This document shows, one piece after another, positions 43,800 through 53,204 of a stretch of 64,000 nucleotides of DNA. Below the pieces are notes generated by a model. It was not told where the DNA came from and ran no database searches. It was given only the letters and a program-made list of their open reading frames with translations. The stretch is from contig CAYLRU010000001.1 in assembly GCA_964386565.1 (NCBI GenBank), positions 62,001-126,000 of the forward strand, given 5' to 3'. A program made the translations under genes and the position numbers. Numbering within the stretch: the stretch's first letter is position 1; each line of letters opens with the position of its first letter. Source of the DNA: CAYLRU01 sp964386565. Lineage in GTDB: Bacteria > Desulfobacterota > Desulfobacteria > Desulfobacterales > UBA5616.

Positions 43800-44417
43800 A
43801 TGACATCAGACACTGACAAGCAAATAGAGGCGGCAACCCTTTCCGTATATGACGGCTACAACCTGAAGGTCCCGTTTCTGATCGCAAAAAATGTCGTTGA
43901 AATGTTCGGGAATAAGGGATGGAGGGTGCTGGAAAGATCGTATATGGAATTCATGAAAATGCCGGACGGTTCGATTACGAACAGGAATATGATTCGTTTT
44001 CCTGTTTTATTGGTAAAAAATGTCGCAGAGACATTCGGAGAAAAGGGCTGGGCGGTATTAGAAAAGTCGGCAAAGGAGTTCGCGGAATACCGTGTTCCGT
44101 TAATGAGATTCTTGGTTGATAATCCTGAGAATGCACGAAGTTTGGGAAAAATTTTCGATTTTGAAGACAATTTGGGAGGACTTGAGAACGAATGGATCAA
44201 AACCGATGCCAAGGACGCAGTCAAGATTGAAACAAAATGTCCGCCGGCTGAAATTTATAAAGAGTATCCGCCGTTTTGCGGTAAATTCCTTTATGCCATA
44301 GCAAGAGAGACGATAAAATCAATCAATCCACGGGTACACCTGGAGCCGTTTGATAAAGCAAAATGCATTGTTTATGGAGATGATTACTGTGAGGTTAAGA
44401 TAAAAATTCCCGAATAG
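43800..44417 (+). CDS. ATC-hydrolase-like protein with internal duplication
   Basis: 205 residues. The C-terminal part (KCPPAEIYKEYPPFCGKF, then KCIVYGDDYCEVKI) resembles the L-2-amino-thiazoline-4-carboxylic acid hydrolase family, which also looks like V4R ligand-binding domains at its end. Residues 24-51 and 67-94 are a tandem-like duplication with 17 of 28 identities (KNVVEMFGNKGWRVLE and KNVAETFGEKGWAVLE). AGAAGGA lies seven bases before the ATG. It has no signal peptide. Real activity is unknown; a sensor or C-S/C-N hydrolase is possible. First of three accessory genes after tRNA-Ala. Confidence 0.65.
   Translation: MTSDTDKQIEAATLSVYDGYNLKVPFLIAKNVVEMFGNKGWRVLERSYMEFMKMPDGSITNRNMIRFPVLLVKNVAETFGEKGWAVLEKSAKEFAEYRVPLMRFLVDNPENARSLGKIFDFEDNLGGLENEWIKTDAKDAVKIETKCPPAEIYKEYPPFCGKFLYAIARETIKSINPRVHLEPFDKAKCIVYGDDYCEVKIKIPE
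43869..44081 (+). repeat. Two coding repeat units within the ATC-hydrolase-like gene
   Basis: The units are 43869-43952 and 43998-44081, each encoding 28 residues with 17 identities. The 45-base linker encodes FMKMPDGSITNRNMI-like sequence absent from the family pattern I know. Confidence 0.75.
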
Positions 44418-44536
44418 GCATTTAACCCGGCTGTTGCATCAAAATCGAAAAGCCGTCAAAGGGATTGATGTTTGTGCTCAATGTTAAAATTATACACAGC
44501 GACTGCCGAATAATTTCAGCACAAAGGAGCAAAACA

Positions 44537-45364
44537 ATGGAAAGTATCATCGCCGAAAGAATGGAACTGAAATACGGACCCGTGGCGTTGCTTCTCTCAG
44601 ATGAAAAACCAGAAGGCGCCAGGCAGTTCAAACCAGGAAAATGGGGCTGCGTCATGTTCATGCTGGCTGCGGCCGCGCGAGGACAGACCGTGGCCTTTGA
44701 CCGGCAGACCTACGGCTGCCAGGGCGGCGGGGTAGGCCTTGGTTTCGGCAACCAGTACGAGGTTTTTCCCGGGGGAGTGGACGGTTTCTGTTATTTTTTA
44801 AGTGTTGGAAACCAGGAATGGGAAACCGGCCGACAGGTAGCCGAGCTGGTTAAGCCATACATGACTTCAAATACGTACGATGATTTTGTCCACGGAGAAC
44901 GGTACGTTGCGACTCCGGACAAGGTGAAGCGTTTCATCGATGCCCTTCCCATGACCGACGTCCCCACGACTTACGTGCTTTTCAAGCCGTTAACAGATGT
45001 CAACCCCGAGGAGGAAACCCCGGAGACGGTGATCTTTTTAGCCGACATGGATCAAATGTCCGGCCTGACTATCCTGGCCAACTACCACCGGGGAGACAAC
45101 GAAAACGTCATCGTTCCTTACGCGGCCGGTTGTCAATCCATCGGCATTTATCCCCTGGCCGAGGCTAAATCGGACGTTCCGCGGGCCGTTTTGGGCTTGA
45201 TGGACATCTCGGCACGCGTGCCCATCAAGCGAATGCTGAAACACGACCTGGTCACCTTTTCCGTACCCTATCCGCTCTACCAGGAGATGGAAGCCAACGT
45301 ACCGGGCAGTTTTTTAGAGCGCAACACCTGGAAGGAATTGATGGCGTTGAAGAAGAAAGGCTAA
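44537..45364 (+). CDS. DUF169-family protein
   Basis: 275 residues from the ATG at 44537, which follows AAAGGAG at good spacing; an in-frame ATG at 44465 lacks a ribosome site. The pattern KYGPVALLLSDEKPEGARQF, then WGCVMFMLAAAARGQTVAFD with GCQGGGVGLGF, and a late region AGCQSIGIYPL match DUF169 proteins, cysteine-containing cytoplasmic proteins of unknown function common in anaerobes and archaea. Conserved cysteines in WGC and GCQGG may bind metal or a cofactor. It lies between the ATC-hydrolase-like and SnoaL-like genes. Confidence 0.8.
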   Translation: MESIIAERMELKYGPVALLLSDEKPEGARQFKPGKWGCVMFMLAAAARGQTVAFDRQTYGCQGGGVGLGFGNQYEVFPGGVDGFCYFLSVGNQEWETGRQVAELVKPYMTSNTYDDFVHGERYVATPDKVKRFIDALPMTDVPTTYVLFKPLTDVNPEEETPETVIFLADMDQMSGLTILANYHRGDNENVIVPYAAGCQSIGIYPLAEAKSDVPRAVLGLMDISARVPIKRMLKHDLVTFSVPYPLYQEMEANVPGSFLERNTWKELMALKKKG

Positions 45365-45511
45365 ACCGACGGCAATGCCTTGAATATCCTGTCGGTTCGG
45401 GATGGCCATTTCGAGCGCATTGGTGGTCAACTGCCTTGTCATCCGGCAGTCCGTTGCCGGTGTGGATAATTTACTTCGGAAACCTTATCCGCTACATAAG
45501 GAGGAATGGCC

Positions 45512-45991
45512 ATGGAAAGTACAATTGAAAAAAGGATCGCCATTTTAGAGGATATTGAAGCGATTAAAAAATTGAAGTCTTTATATTGCTACTTAGTCGA
45601 TGCCGGTATAAATGGAGACGGGTCCAAAATGGATGAACTCATGACCCATTTTGCCGAAGATGCCTGGATCGATTTCGGAGAAGCAGATACCCCCGATATC
45701 CACAAGGGCAGGGATGCCGTGGCGAAATTTTATAAGGAAAACGTATGTTCACTTCTTTCATATTCCGCCCATATCGTTGCCAATCCGATAATTGAGGTGA
45801 GCGGTGATGAAGCTACGGGCAGGTGGTATGTATTTGTTCCGTGTATCCTACGAGAGACAAATTCGGCGCTTTGGCTGTCCGGAAAATATAAGGAAGAATA
45901 TGTAAAAATAAACGACCGATGGAAATGGCGGTCAATGACATTCAGGGCCGAGATTCAAACCCCGTTCGAAGGAAAGGGGTGGGTTGCATAG
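45512..45991 (+). CDS. SnoaL-like/NTF2-fold protein
   Basis: 159 residues. The ATG at 45512 is seven bases after AAGGAGG and preferred to the ATG at 45506. The pattern IEAIKKLKSLYCYLVDAG, HFAEDAWIDFGE, GRDAVAKFYKE and YKEEYVKINDRWKWRSM is that of the SnoaL_4 group, which includes steroid and bile-acid dehydratases and dioxygenase small subunits. A lyase or isomerase acting on a small hydrophobic compound is possible; the substrate cannot be read from sequence. Its last 60 bases overlap the end of the convergent recD2. Confidence 0.78.
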   Translation: MESTIEKRIAILEDIEAIKKLKSLYCYLVDAGINGDGSKMDELMTHFAEDAWIDFGEADTPDIHKGRDAVAKFYKENVCSLLSYSAHIVANPIIEVSGDEATGRWYVFVPCILRETNSALWLSGKYKEEYVKINDRWKWRSMTFRAEIQTPFEGKGWVA

Positions 45992-48169
45992 ACTATCGAT
46001 CAGACGTTGTTTTAAATGTGTATAGCGTTCCTGGGGATTGTTGTTGTTCACGGCGATGGCCAGGGCTTTTTTTGTTCCCACCAGCACCACCAGTTTTTTA
46101 CCCCGAGTGACGGCGGTATAAACCAGATTCCGCTGTAACAGGATATAATGCTGCGTCAATATGGGAACCACCACCGCCGGGTACTCAGATCCCTGGGACT
46201 TGTGAATGGATATGGCATAGGCCGGTGCGAGTTCGTCCAGATCGGCGTAATCATAAATCACTTTCCGGTGATCAAAGACCACCACCACTTCCTGTTCCTC
46301 GGGAAAAATTCTGAAAATTCTTCCGATATCCCCGTTGTAGACCTCTTTGTCGTAGTTGTTTCGAATCTGCATCACTTTGTCGTTTACTTTAAACTCCCGG
46401 CCACCCCTTGAAATTCCCGTGCCTTTTGGGTTCAAAACCTGCTGGAGCCGGATATTGAGATTACCCGCCCCCACCAGTCCCTTGTGCATGGGGGTTAAAA
46501 CCTGGACGTCATCCACCGGATGGAATCCGAAGCGCTTGGGGATTCTGACGCTTACCATTTCCAGGATAATATCCAGCACCTTCTCGGGATCTTCCTGGTG
46601 GATAAAATAAAAATCGCTTTCCTCGTCTCTTGAAAGTTTTATTTCCGGCATTTTACCGTTGTTAATGCGATGGGCATTGATAATAATCCGGCTGGCCCTG
46701 GCCTGTCTGAAGATTTCATTCAACGTTACCACGGGAAAACATCCTGAACGGATAATATCTTTGAGCACATTTCCGGCACCCACGGACGGCAACTGGTTGA
46801 CGTCCCCCACCAGGATCAACACGGTCCCGGCACTGACGGCCTTGAGCAGATGATACATCAGGATCGTGTCGATCATGGAGGTTTCATCAATGATCAGAAC
46901 ATCGCAGTCCAAAGGATTCCGGTCATTTTTGGCAAACCCGCCCTTTTGCATGGCAAACTCCAGCAGGCGGTGAATGGTCTTTGCCTCGTGCCCGGAGGTT
47001 TCGCTCACACGTTTGGCGGCCCGGCCGGTGGGAGCTGCCAGCAGGACCTTCTTTTTCAGCCGCAAAAAAATTTTTAGAATGGCGTTGATGATTGTTGTTT
47101 TCCCGGTGCCCGGTCCGCCGGTGAGAACCATGACCGGGTGGGAAAGGGCGTACCGGACGGCCTCGATCTGTTTGTCGGCCAAACGGATGTTGAGTTGCGT
47201 TTCCACCCATTTAACGGCCTTTTCCCCATCCACATGGGGAAAGGGGAAAGGTGCGCCGGCCAGTTTACTCAAAAATCGTGCAATTCCCGTTTCTCCCACA
47301 TGGAATCCAGCCAGATAGACCCCCCTGCTGTTTTCTCCAAACGCCGGGTTGTCCGTGATTAGATCTTCAATAACGATTTTTTCCGATGAAACCAGATTTT
47401 CCAGGCAAATGAAAATAATCTCCCGGTCGACTTCCAGGATTTCCATGGTCTTTTCCACCAGCAAATTCATGGGGTAGTACACGTGCCCTTCATCCGACAA
47501 CTGGTTGAGTACGTAGATGATGCCAGCTTCAACCCGCCTGGGGGAATCCTTGGCAAAACCCATTTGGGCGGCGATCCGATCCGCGGTGACAAAGCCGATG
47601 CCGAAAATATCCATGGCCAGCTGAAAGGGATTTTCCCGGACCACGGCAATGGACTGGTCGCCGTATTGTTTGAAGATCTTTACCGCGTACCCGGCGCTGA
47701 CATTGTGGGATTGGAGAAACAGCATGACTTCCCGGATTTCTTTCTGATCTGCCCAGGCCTGTTTGATCATCAGGACCCGTTTCTTACCGACCCCCTCCAC
47801 CGCCATGAGCCGATCTATGTCTTCTTCGATGACATCCAGGGTCTTTTTGCCGAACCGTTTTACGATTCGGCCGGCCATCACGGGCCCTATCCCTTTGATC
47901 AATCCGGAACCCAGGTATTTTTTAATGCCGAAAACCGTTGCCGGCATCTTGGTTTTGTAATGCTCAACCCTGAACTGCTCGCCGAACTTGGGATGGGTGG
48001 TCCATGTTCCGTGCAGCTCAAGAATTTCTCCGACGGTCGGCGACATGAGGTTCCCCACAACGGTCACCAGGTCCCGGTGACCGGCCACCTTGACCTTGGC
48101 AATGGTATACCCGTTTTCCTCATTGGTATACGTGATGCGTTCGATCTGTCCGGAGAGTTGGGTCTGCAT
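45932..48169 (-). CDS. recD2: RecD2-type superfamily 1 helicase
   Basis: 745 residues. The N-terminal domain and helix-hairpin-helix region (IKGIGPVMAGRIVKRFG, VEGVGKKRVLMI) are typical of RecD2, which works without RecBC. Walker A is GGPGTGKTT, motif II LIIDETSMID, motif III GDVNQLPSVG, and the C terminus has YAISIHKSQGSEYP and YTAVTRGKKLVVLVG. It moves 5' to 3' on DNA and is implicated in mismatch and replication-stress repair. AAGGAC precedes the ATG. Its C-terminal 20 codons overlap the SnoaL-like gene on the other strand. Last gene of the leftward run. Confidence 0.93.
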   Translation of the reverse strand: MQTQLSGQIERITYTNEENGYTIAKVKVAGHRDLVTVVGNLMSPTVGEILELHGTWTTHPKFGEQFRVEHYKTKMPATVFGIKKYLGSGLIKGIGPVMAGRIVKRFGKKTLDVIEEDIDRLMAVEGVGKKRVLMIKQAWADQKEIREVMLFLQSHNVSAGYAVKIFKQYGDQSIAVVRENPFQLAMDIFGIGFVTADRIAAQMGFAKDSPRRVEAGIIYVLNQLSDEGHVYYPMNLLVEKTMEILEVDREIIFICLENLVSSEKIVIEDLITDNPAFGENSRGVYLAGFHVGETGIARFLSKLAGAPFPFPHVDGEKAVKWVETQLNIRLADKQIEAVRYALSHPVMVLTGGPGTGKTTIINAILKIFLRLKKKVLLAAPTGRAAKRVSETSGHEAKTIHRLLEFAMQKGGFAKNDRNPLDCDVLIIDETSMIDTILMYHLLKAVSAGTVLILVGDVNQLPSVGAGNVLKDIIRSGCFPVVTLNEIFRQARASRIIINAHRINNGKMPEIKLSRDEESDFYFIHQEDPEKVLDIILEMVSVRIPKRFGFHPVDDVQVLTPMHKGLVGAGNLNIRLQQVLNPKGTGISRGGREFKVNDKVMQIRNNYDKEVYNGDIGRIFRIFPEEQEVVVVFDHRKVIYDYADLDELAPAYAISIHKSQGSEYPAVVVPILTQHYILLQRNLVYTAVTRGKKLVVLVGTKKALAIAVNNNNPQERYTHLKQRLIDSLCNPPLSFERGLNLGPECH

Positions 48170-48210
48170 TAATAAAGTCCTTGAAGCAGCGTGACGCGGG
48201 GTATCCGGTA

Positions 48211-51200
48211 TCAGGCACCGGAGCCGCTTTCATCCGGTACCGAGGATACGATAAACTCCGCGATTTTTTCAGCCGACAACCCGAAAAGATCTTCAATGGC
48301 AACGCGGTCCAGAAACCCGTCTTCCCATAAAATGCTGTTTTCCTGAACGATGTTCTTGATGTGTTCGAATTTGCCGCCCAGGGCTTTTGCTTTTGTTTCA
48401 GTCAGTACCCGGTCCTTGAATGAGATATTCAGCAACAACAGGTATTCGATCATGTTGGGTCGGGCCGAATCCGTTGAGATAAAGGGAATCACCAGGATGC
48501 TCCGGCCGTCTTTCCGCCCCTTGCCGATATAAACATTTCCCTGACGGACGATAATTCGTTTGGTTCCCTTAAGCGTTGTATCGGTTTCAACACGTGAGGT
48601 CAGGTTTGCCAGTATTCCCGTTTTACGAACCACTTTGATGTCGGTCTCTTCCGTGGGTTCTCCCAACAGGTTCAATCCGTTGATTTTATACAGGATGGCG
48701 CCGTTGATGCGTTCAACCACGCCCTGGAGGTTTTTGAGCACCATCACGTTGCTGTTGGTGAGGTGGGCCAGTCCGAAATCAAAGGATGCACAGGCTTCAA
48801 ACAGAAGCCCCTCCACTTTTTCCCGGATGCGGCTTGTTCCCACGGTCACCGTCTTGGCCTGGTGCTTGATGGCATCCACCGGGCGGGACAAACAGTTGAT
48901 GGATTCTCCGATGCATTCAAACAACGTGTTCAGCATGTTCAATGCCGTGCCTTTTTTTCCGAAATCCAGCTCAAAATCCGAAACCGGCAGGCGGCCTGAA
49001 AGATATTTCAGCAGGAGGGTCAGGTCCGAAACCGCCTCAAGCCCCATGAAGGTAGGCAACCGGTTCCGGGATTTCTGACGTCTGAATTCATAATAAAAGG
49101 CCGCGATTTTCTCGCGAAATGTTTTATCGAGAATGACTTCGTAGACATCAAGTCCGTTTTCGGACCGTTCTTCTATGAAATGCCGGATGTCCTCCCGAAA
49201 ACGATAAAACAAGGCAGAGGCCTCGTTTATGGCCAGTGCTGCATAATATCCCCATATATGACCCACCAACGTGTTTAATATGGGAGAAAGGTGTTCACTC
49301 ACCGGCGGAACGTGAAACACATCCACGGCATAGGGATCAAACCGGGTTTCCCCTTCATCGGCGATGACGATGGGCGCTGCTTTATGGGCCTGGAATATGG
49401 CGCAGTCCTTGATGATGTCGGCCACCACGTTCTGTCGGGTTCCGGCGGCGCAGACGATAATCAGGGGCTCTGACGACAAGTCGATATGCTTTTTGTCCTC
49501 TACGTAATCCGTGGATATGGTTTTATAACAGAGTTCACTGAGCTTGATCCGTATTTCATCAGCCGAGGCCTTGTTGGGACCGCTGCCCACCGCGGCCCAG
49601 TATGTTTTGGTCGTGGCCGTCCGATGGGCTGAATCGCCGATGGCCTTTGCTCCTGCCAGCACCTTGCGCATTTTTTCCGGTATTGCCAGCAACTGCTTTA
49701 TTTCATCGGAAATAAACGCCTCGCTTTTCGTGCCTTTCAACCCGGCAACAAACAGTCCGAGCAGCGTTCCGGCAACGATCTGGGAGTAAAACGCCTTGGT
49801 GGATGCCACCGACATTTCAATATCCCTGCCGCTGCTGGTATACATCACGCCGTCGACTTTAAACGTGATATCCGAATCCCGCCGGTTCACAATGGCCAGG
49901 GTATGGGCGCCTCTTTCCCTCACCATGTCCACGGTCCGGTTGGTGTCGGTGGTGGTTCCCGACTGGCTGATGGCAACGACCAGGGCATCTTTAAACGTTT
50001 TTTCGTCATCCGAATCATTGATGGCGAATCCGCTCATTTCCGATGCCTTCAATGCCTTCACCTGGAATCCGGGATCGTTTAAATAATAGCTGAATATATC
50101 CGCACAAATCTGGGCGGCGACACCGGCGGTCCCCTGTCCCACGAAAAACACCCGCCGGATTTCATTATGGATCAAAGCATGCTGAATTGAAACGGGTACG
50201 GTCTTTTCATCCAGGACTATCCCGTATCGCCGTTTGCCGTCCCTGATGACCTTCCAGCGATTTTCAAGGGTTTTTTCAACAGAGACCGGAGATTCGGAAA
50301 TCTCCTTTAAATAGTAGTGGGGAAATCCCTGGCGATCAATATCCCTGGATGTAATCCGGGTTTGTTTGATGTCTTTTTCCGTCAAACAAATGGGGGTACC
50401 GTCATAATAAAACGCTTCAATCCCCTCCAGTCCGCCGGATGAATTCTGGTCCAGAATAAAAATCTGTCCCTGGGTTTTTCCGTTTTGACCGTCAACGATC
50501 GTTTCCCCGTCCATTTTGCAGAAAGAATCGGTTTCTTCGATAAAGCCGTAGACTTCGGAAGAAGACAAATAAAAATCTTCCGCCAGGCCGATAAAAATGG
50601 ACTGGCCGCTTCCCTTCTGGGCCAGAAACAGCTTTCCGGGAGACAAGTCGGTGTGCATGGTAATGGCGTGGGACCCCTCGAATTGATTCACGGATTTCCG
50701 AAACGCCTCGGCAACCGTTTCACCGTCCTGAATATGTTTTTCGATCAGCAGGGGGATGATTTTGGTGTCCGTGGTAATTTCCGCAGGTATCAGACAACCT
50801 GCAGATTCCAGTTCTTCTTTAATCTCCAAATGGTTATCAATATCGCCGTTTAAGCAGACATGAATGATGCCCGCGGCAGGTCGATCGTCTCCTGATTTGC
50901 GGTTATCCACCGGGTGGCAGTTACATTCATTGATGGCGCCCACGGACGCCCACCTTGTATGGGCACAAACCGAATCATGCCGGATTGGAAATGTTGTTGC
51001 CAATTGGAGGATGTCGTCGGATCGGATCTGTTTTCGAAGAAAGGCGATATTGTCGCCCAGACTCCCGACTTCCGAGGCGAATTTATATACAAAGGTCACG
51101 GCCACACAACATCCGCCGTCCCTGAGAGCGGCTTTGTTTACCTCAATGCCCCGATTGAGGAGCACCTCCTTTGTCATGCGCTGCTGATATCGTTCAAACA

Positions 51201-51975
51201 TTCTTCCCTGATCGATCCCGGATAAACTGGTTTCGAACAGTTCATAGTCTGACGGGTTCATCCAGAACATCATGGATATGCCGGCGGAATCCCGGCCCCT
51301 GACCTCCAGGCGGTCGATGCTGTTTAAAACGGAATTAATTTTTTTAAACAACAGCACCTTGGAAATATCCGGGGAATCCGGGGATTGACATCCAAGGTGG
51401 TTGATTTTTTCAATATTTTCCAGGATCTCGGATTTTATGCACCATTCAATGTCTTTTAACACCTCCATTCGGTCAATAACCGTTGAGACGACATCGGTGT
51501 CAAGTTCTCCCATTTGCAGTGCCAGAAGTCCGGAATCATCCGCTATGACCCGGGCCAATTGCAGGCCGTACTGTCGAAGTTCGTCCTGAAGACGGGTGTC
51601 GCTGAATATTCGATAAAAGGCCTCGCCTGTCTTTAACCGTCGTACGGAACGAAAGAGCTCCTGGACAGATGCATCACCACCTAGGTATTCCGTTTTCAGG
51701 GACAAATGTGTTTTCAGATCATGACGGCAAACCGTTTCAACGAGACGCCCGGTTTCAGCAACATCCCCGGTTTCAGCAATTCTTCCTTTTTTTTGGAATG
51801 AAACGATGCCGGCCAGTCCGCAATAAAACTCACTGTTTTTCAGGGGGAAAAAGACAATGCTGTTTACGGGCACGTTCCCCATATGGCGACCGAAATAAAC
51901 AGGCCTGCTTAAAAAATCATAAACGTTGCGCAAACCCCGGACAACCCTGTCTGCAACCCCGGACCATTTTGCCAT
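48211..51975 (-). CDS. Enlarged GlmS-like glutamine amidotransferase/double-SIS protein
   Basis: 1254 residues, twice the size of GlmS (~610). The class II amidotransferase parts are recognisable but spread apart: CGLAGIVSF with Cys52, RGRDSAG (226-232), HTRWASVG (339-346) and NGDIDN (376-381). Large insertions separate them. Cys52 is not next to a Met, so a 51-residue leader would have to be cut off to free it. Two SIS domains follow: about 608-740 (SQSGTTTDT, STKAF) and about 790-900. The last ~300 residues are unknown and lack the PRNLAKSVTVE-type tail of GlmS. An amino-sugar synthase is likely. Its ATG overlaps the DegT-gene stop. Confidence 0.8.
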   Translation of the reverse strand: MAKWSGVADRVVRGLRNVYDFLSRPVYFGRHMGNVPVNSIVFFPLKNSEFYCGLAGIVSFQKKGRIAETGDVAETGRLVETVCRHDLKTHLSLKTEYLGGDASVQELFRSVRRLKTGEAFYRIFSDTRLQDELRQYGLQLARVIADDSGLLALQMGELDTDVVSTVIDRMEVLKDIEWCIKSEILENIEKINHLGCQSPDSPDISKVLLFKKINSVLNSIDRLEVRGRDSAGISMMFWMNPSDYELFETSLSGIDQGRMFERYQQRMTKEVLLNRGIEVNKAALRDGGCCVAVTFVYKFASEVGSLGDNIAFLRKQIRSDDILQLATTFPIRHDSVCAHTRWASVGAINECNCHPVDNRKSGDDRPAAGIIHVCLNGDIDNHLEIKEELESAGCLIPAEITTDTKIIPLLIEKHIQDGETVAEAFRKSVNQFEGSHAITMHTDLSPGKLFLAQKGSGQSIFIGLAEDFYLSSSEVYGFIEETDSFCKMDGETIVDGQNGKTQGQIFILDQNSSGGLEGIEAFYYDGTPICLTEKDIKQTRITSRDIDRQGFPHYYLKEISESPVSVEKTLENRWKVIRDGKRRYGIVLDEKTVPVSIQHALIHNEIRRVFFVGQGTAGVAAQICADIFSYYLNDPGFQVKALKASEMSGFAINDSDDEKTFKDALVVAISQSGTTTDTNRTVDMVRERGAHTLAIVNRRDSDITFKVDGVMYTSSGRDIEMSVASTKAFYSQIVAGTLLGLFVAGLKGTKSEAFISDEIKQLLAIPEKMRKVLAGAKAIGDSAHRTATTKTYWAAVGSGPNKASADEIRIKLSELCYKTISTDYVEDKKHIDLSSEPLIIVCAAGTRQNVVADIIKDCAIFQAHKAAPIVIADEGETRFDPYAVDVFHVPPVSEHLSPILNTLVGHIWGYYAALAINEASALFYRFREDIRHFIEERSENGLDVYEVILDKTFREKIAAFYYEFRRQKSRNRLPTFMGLEAVSDLTLLLKYLSGRLPVSDFELDFGKKGTALNMLNTLFECIGESINCLSRPVDAIKHQAKTVTVGTSRIREKVEGLLFEACASFDFGLAHLTNSNVMVLKNLQGVVERINGAILYKINGLNLLGEPTEETDIKVVRKTGILANLTSRVETDTTLKGTKRIIVRQGNVYIGKGRKDGRSILVIPFISTDSARPNMIEYLLLLNISFKDRVLTETKAKALGGKFEHIKNIVQENSILWEDGFLDRVAIEDLFGLSAEKIAEFIVSSVPDESGSGA

Positions 51976-53165
51976 TATAATTGTTCCAATACCCCTTCAA
52001 TCTTCCTGATTCGTTGATTCAAATCGCTTTGGGACCATGACAGTTTGATTTGCATGGAAATCGTCCGGCACATGATGCTGTCTGACCGCTTAAGTGAAAG
52101 GGACTTGTAATCCGGAAGGTTTTCCGCCAGTGAAAAGGGCGGTTTTGCCGCTGATTGCATATTTTTCAGATGATCCCACTTCCGGTAATAATGCCAGTTG
52201 TTGTCATACCAGTAAAAGCAGCCGTCAACGCCGGCCCGGCCCAACTGTTTTACGGTCTCCCTGGCTTTGCCTTCATCCGGCAGAAAGAATGACAGAAATG
52301 TTGCAGAATCCCCTTTCTCGTCGGGTAAAGACCGGAAGAACACGTTGTCAAACCTTTCCATTGCCGATTTTATGGCATTTTTGTTGTTGCGCTGAACCGC
52401 CAGCATCTTGTCAAGCTTTCGCAACTGGGCCAGCCCGACGGCCGCATTCAGTTCGCTTATTCTGAAATTGTTGCCGAGAATGGGGTGACCTTCAAGCCCC
52501 CGATCGTTGCCGACATGGTCGTGCCCATGATCGGCATAGGCATCCGCTGTTGCATACAGGTATTGATCATCTGTAATGACCGCACCGCCTTCCCCGCAGG
52601 TTATCGTTTTTACCGCATCAAATGAAAAACACCCCATCCGGCCGAAGGATCCCAATGCTTTTTCCTTATAGGTTCCCCCCACGGCTTGGCATGCATCTTC
52701 GATGAGAACAAGCCCTTTTTTTTCACAAAGATCTTTTAACTCATCTATCCTGGCCATTGCTCCGCACATATGAACGGGTAAAACAGCTTTGGTTCGGGGG
52801 GTGATGTGGGAAGTGACGGAATCCGGATCAAGGCAAAGAGTTTCGTCAATATCGGCAAAAACCGGTATGGCCCCGGCATTGATCACCGATTCGATGGTGG
52901 CGATAAACGTGAACGGGGGAACGATCACTTCGTCGCCGGCCCCCACACCACATGACGCCAAAGCGATGGAAAGGGCGGCGGTTCCGCTGGAACAAAGCAG
53001 GGCATGTTTTACGCCGATTTTTTCGGCCAGCTCTTTTTCAAAGGTCCCGGCTTTCCAACGGCCTTTCCTGGCCTGATCAAAACCGAACCGGAACAGCACC
53101 CCTGTTTCCAGCACATCACCAACTTCTCTTCGTTCTTCATCACCAAACCATTCAAAACCAGGCAT
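51975..53165 (-). CDS. DegT/DnrJ/EryC1-family PLP aminotransferase
   Basis: 396 residues. The fold is clear: CSSGTAALSIALAS near the N terminus, PPFTFIATIESVINAGAIPV, the Asp in LIEDACQAVGG, and the PLP lysine in SFDAVKTITCGEGG. The family transfers an amino group to keto-sugars, for amino sugars in surface polysaccharides or antibiotics. Substrate is unknown. AAGGAG stands eight bases before the ATG, and the stop overlaps the start of the GlmS-like gene (TAATG), so the two products are made together. The C-terminal end is somewhat divergent. Confidence 0.9.
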   Translation of the reverse strand: MPGFEWFGDEERREVGDVLETGVLFRFGFDQARKGRWKAGTFEKELAEKIGVKHALLCSSGTAALSIALASCGVGAGDEVIVPPFTFIATIESVINAGAIPVFADIDETLCLDPDSVTSHITPRTKAVLPVHMCGAMARIDELKDLCEKKGLVLIEDACQAVGGTYKEKALGSFGRMGCFSFDAVKTITCGEGGAVITDDQYLYATADAYADHGHDHVGNDRGLEGHPILGNNFRISELNAAVGLAQLRKLDKMLAVQRNNKNAIKSAMERFDNVFFRSLPDEKGDSATFLSFFLPDEGKARETVKQLGRAGVDGCFYWYDNNWHYYRKWDHLKNMQSAAKPPFSLAENLPDYKSLSLKRSDSIMCRTISMQIKLSWSQSDLNQRIRKIEGVLEQL

Positions 53166-53204
53166 TGCATTGTCTCCTTTTTACGTGTAACGCATGATAA
53201 AGGC

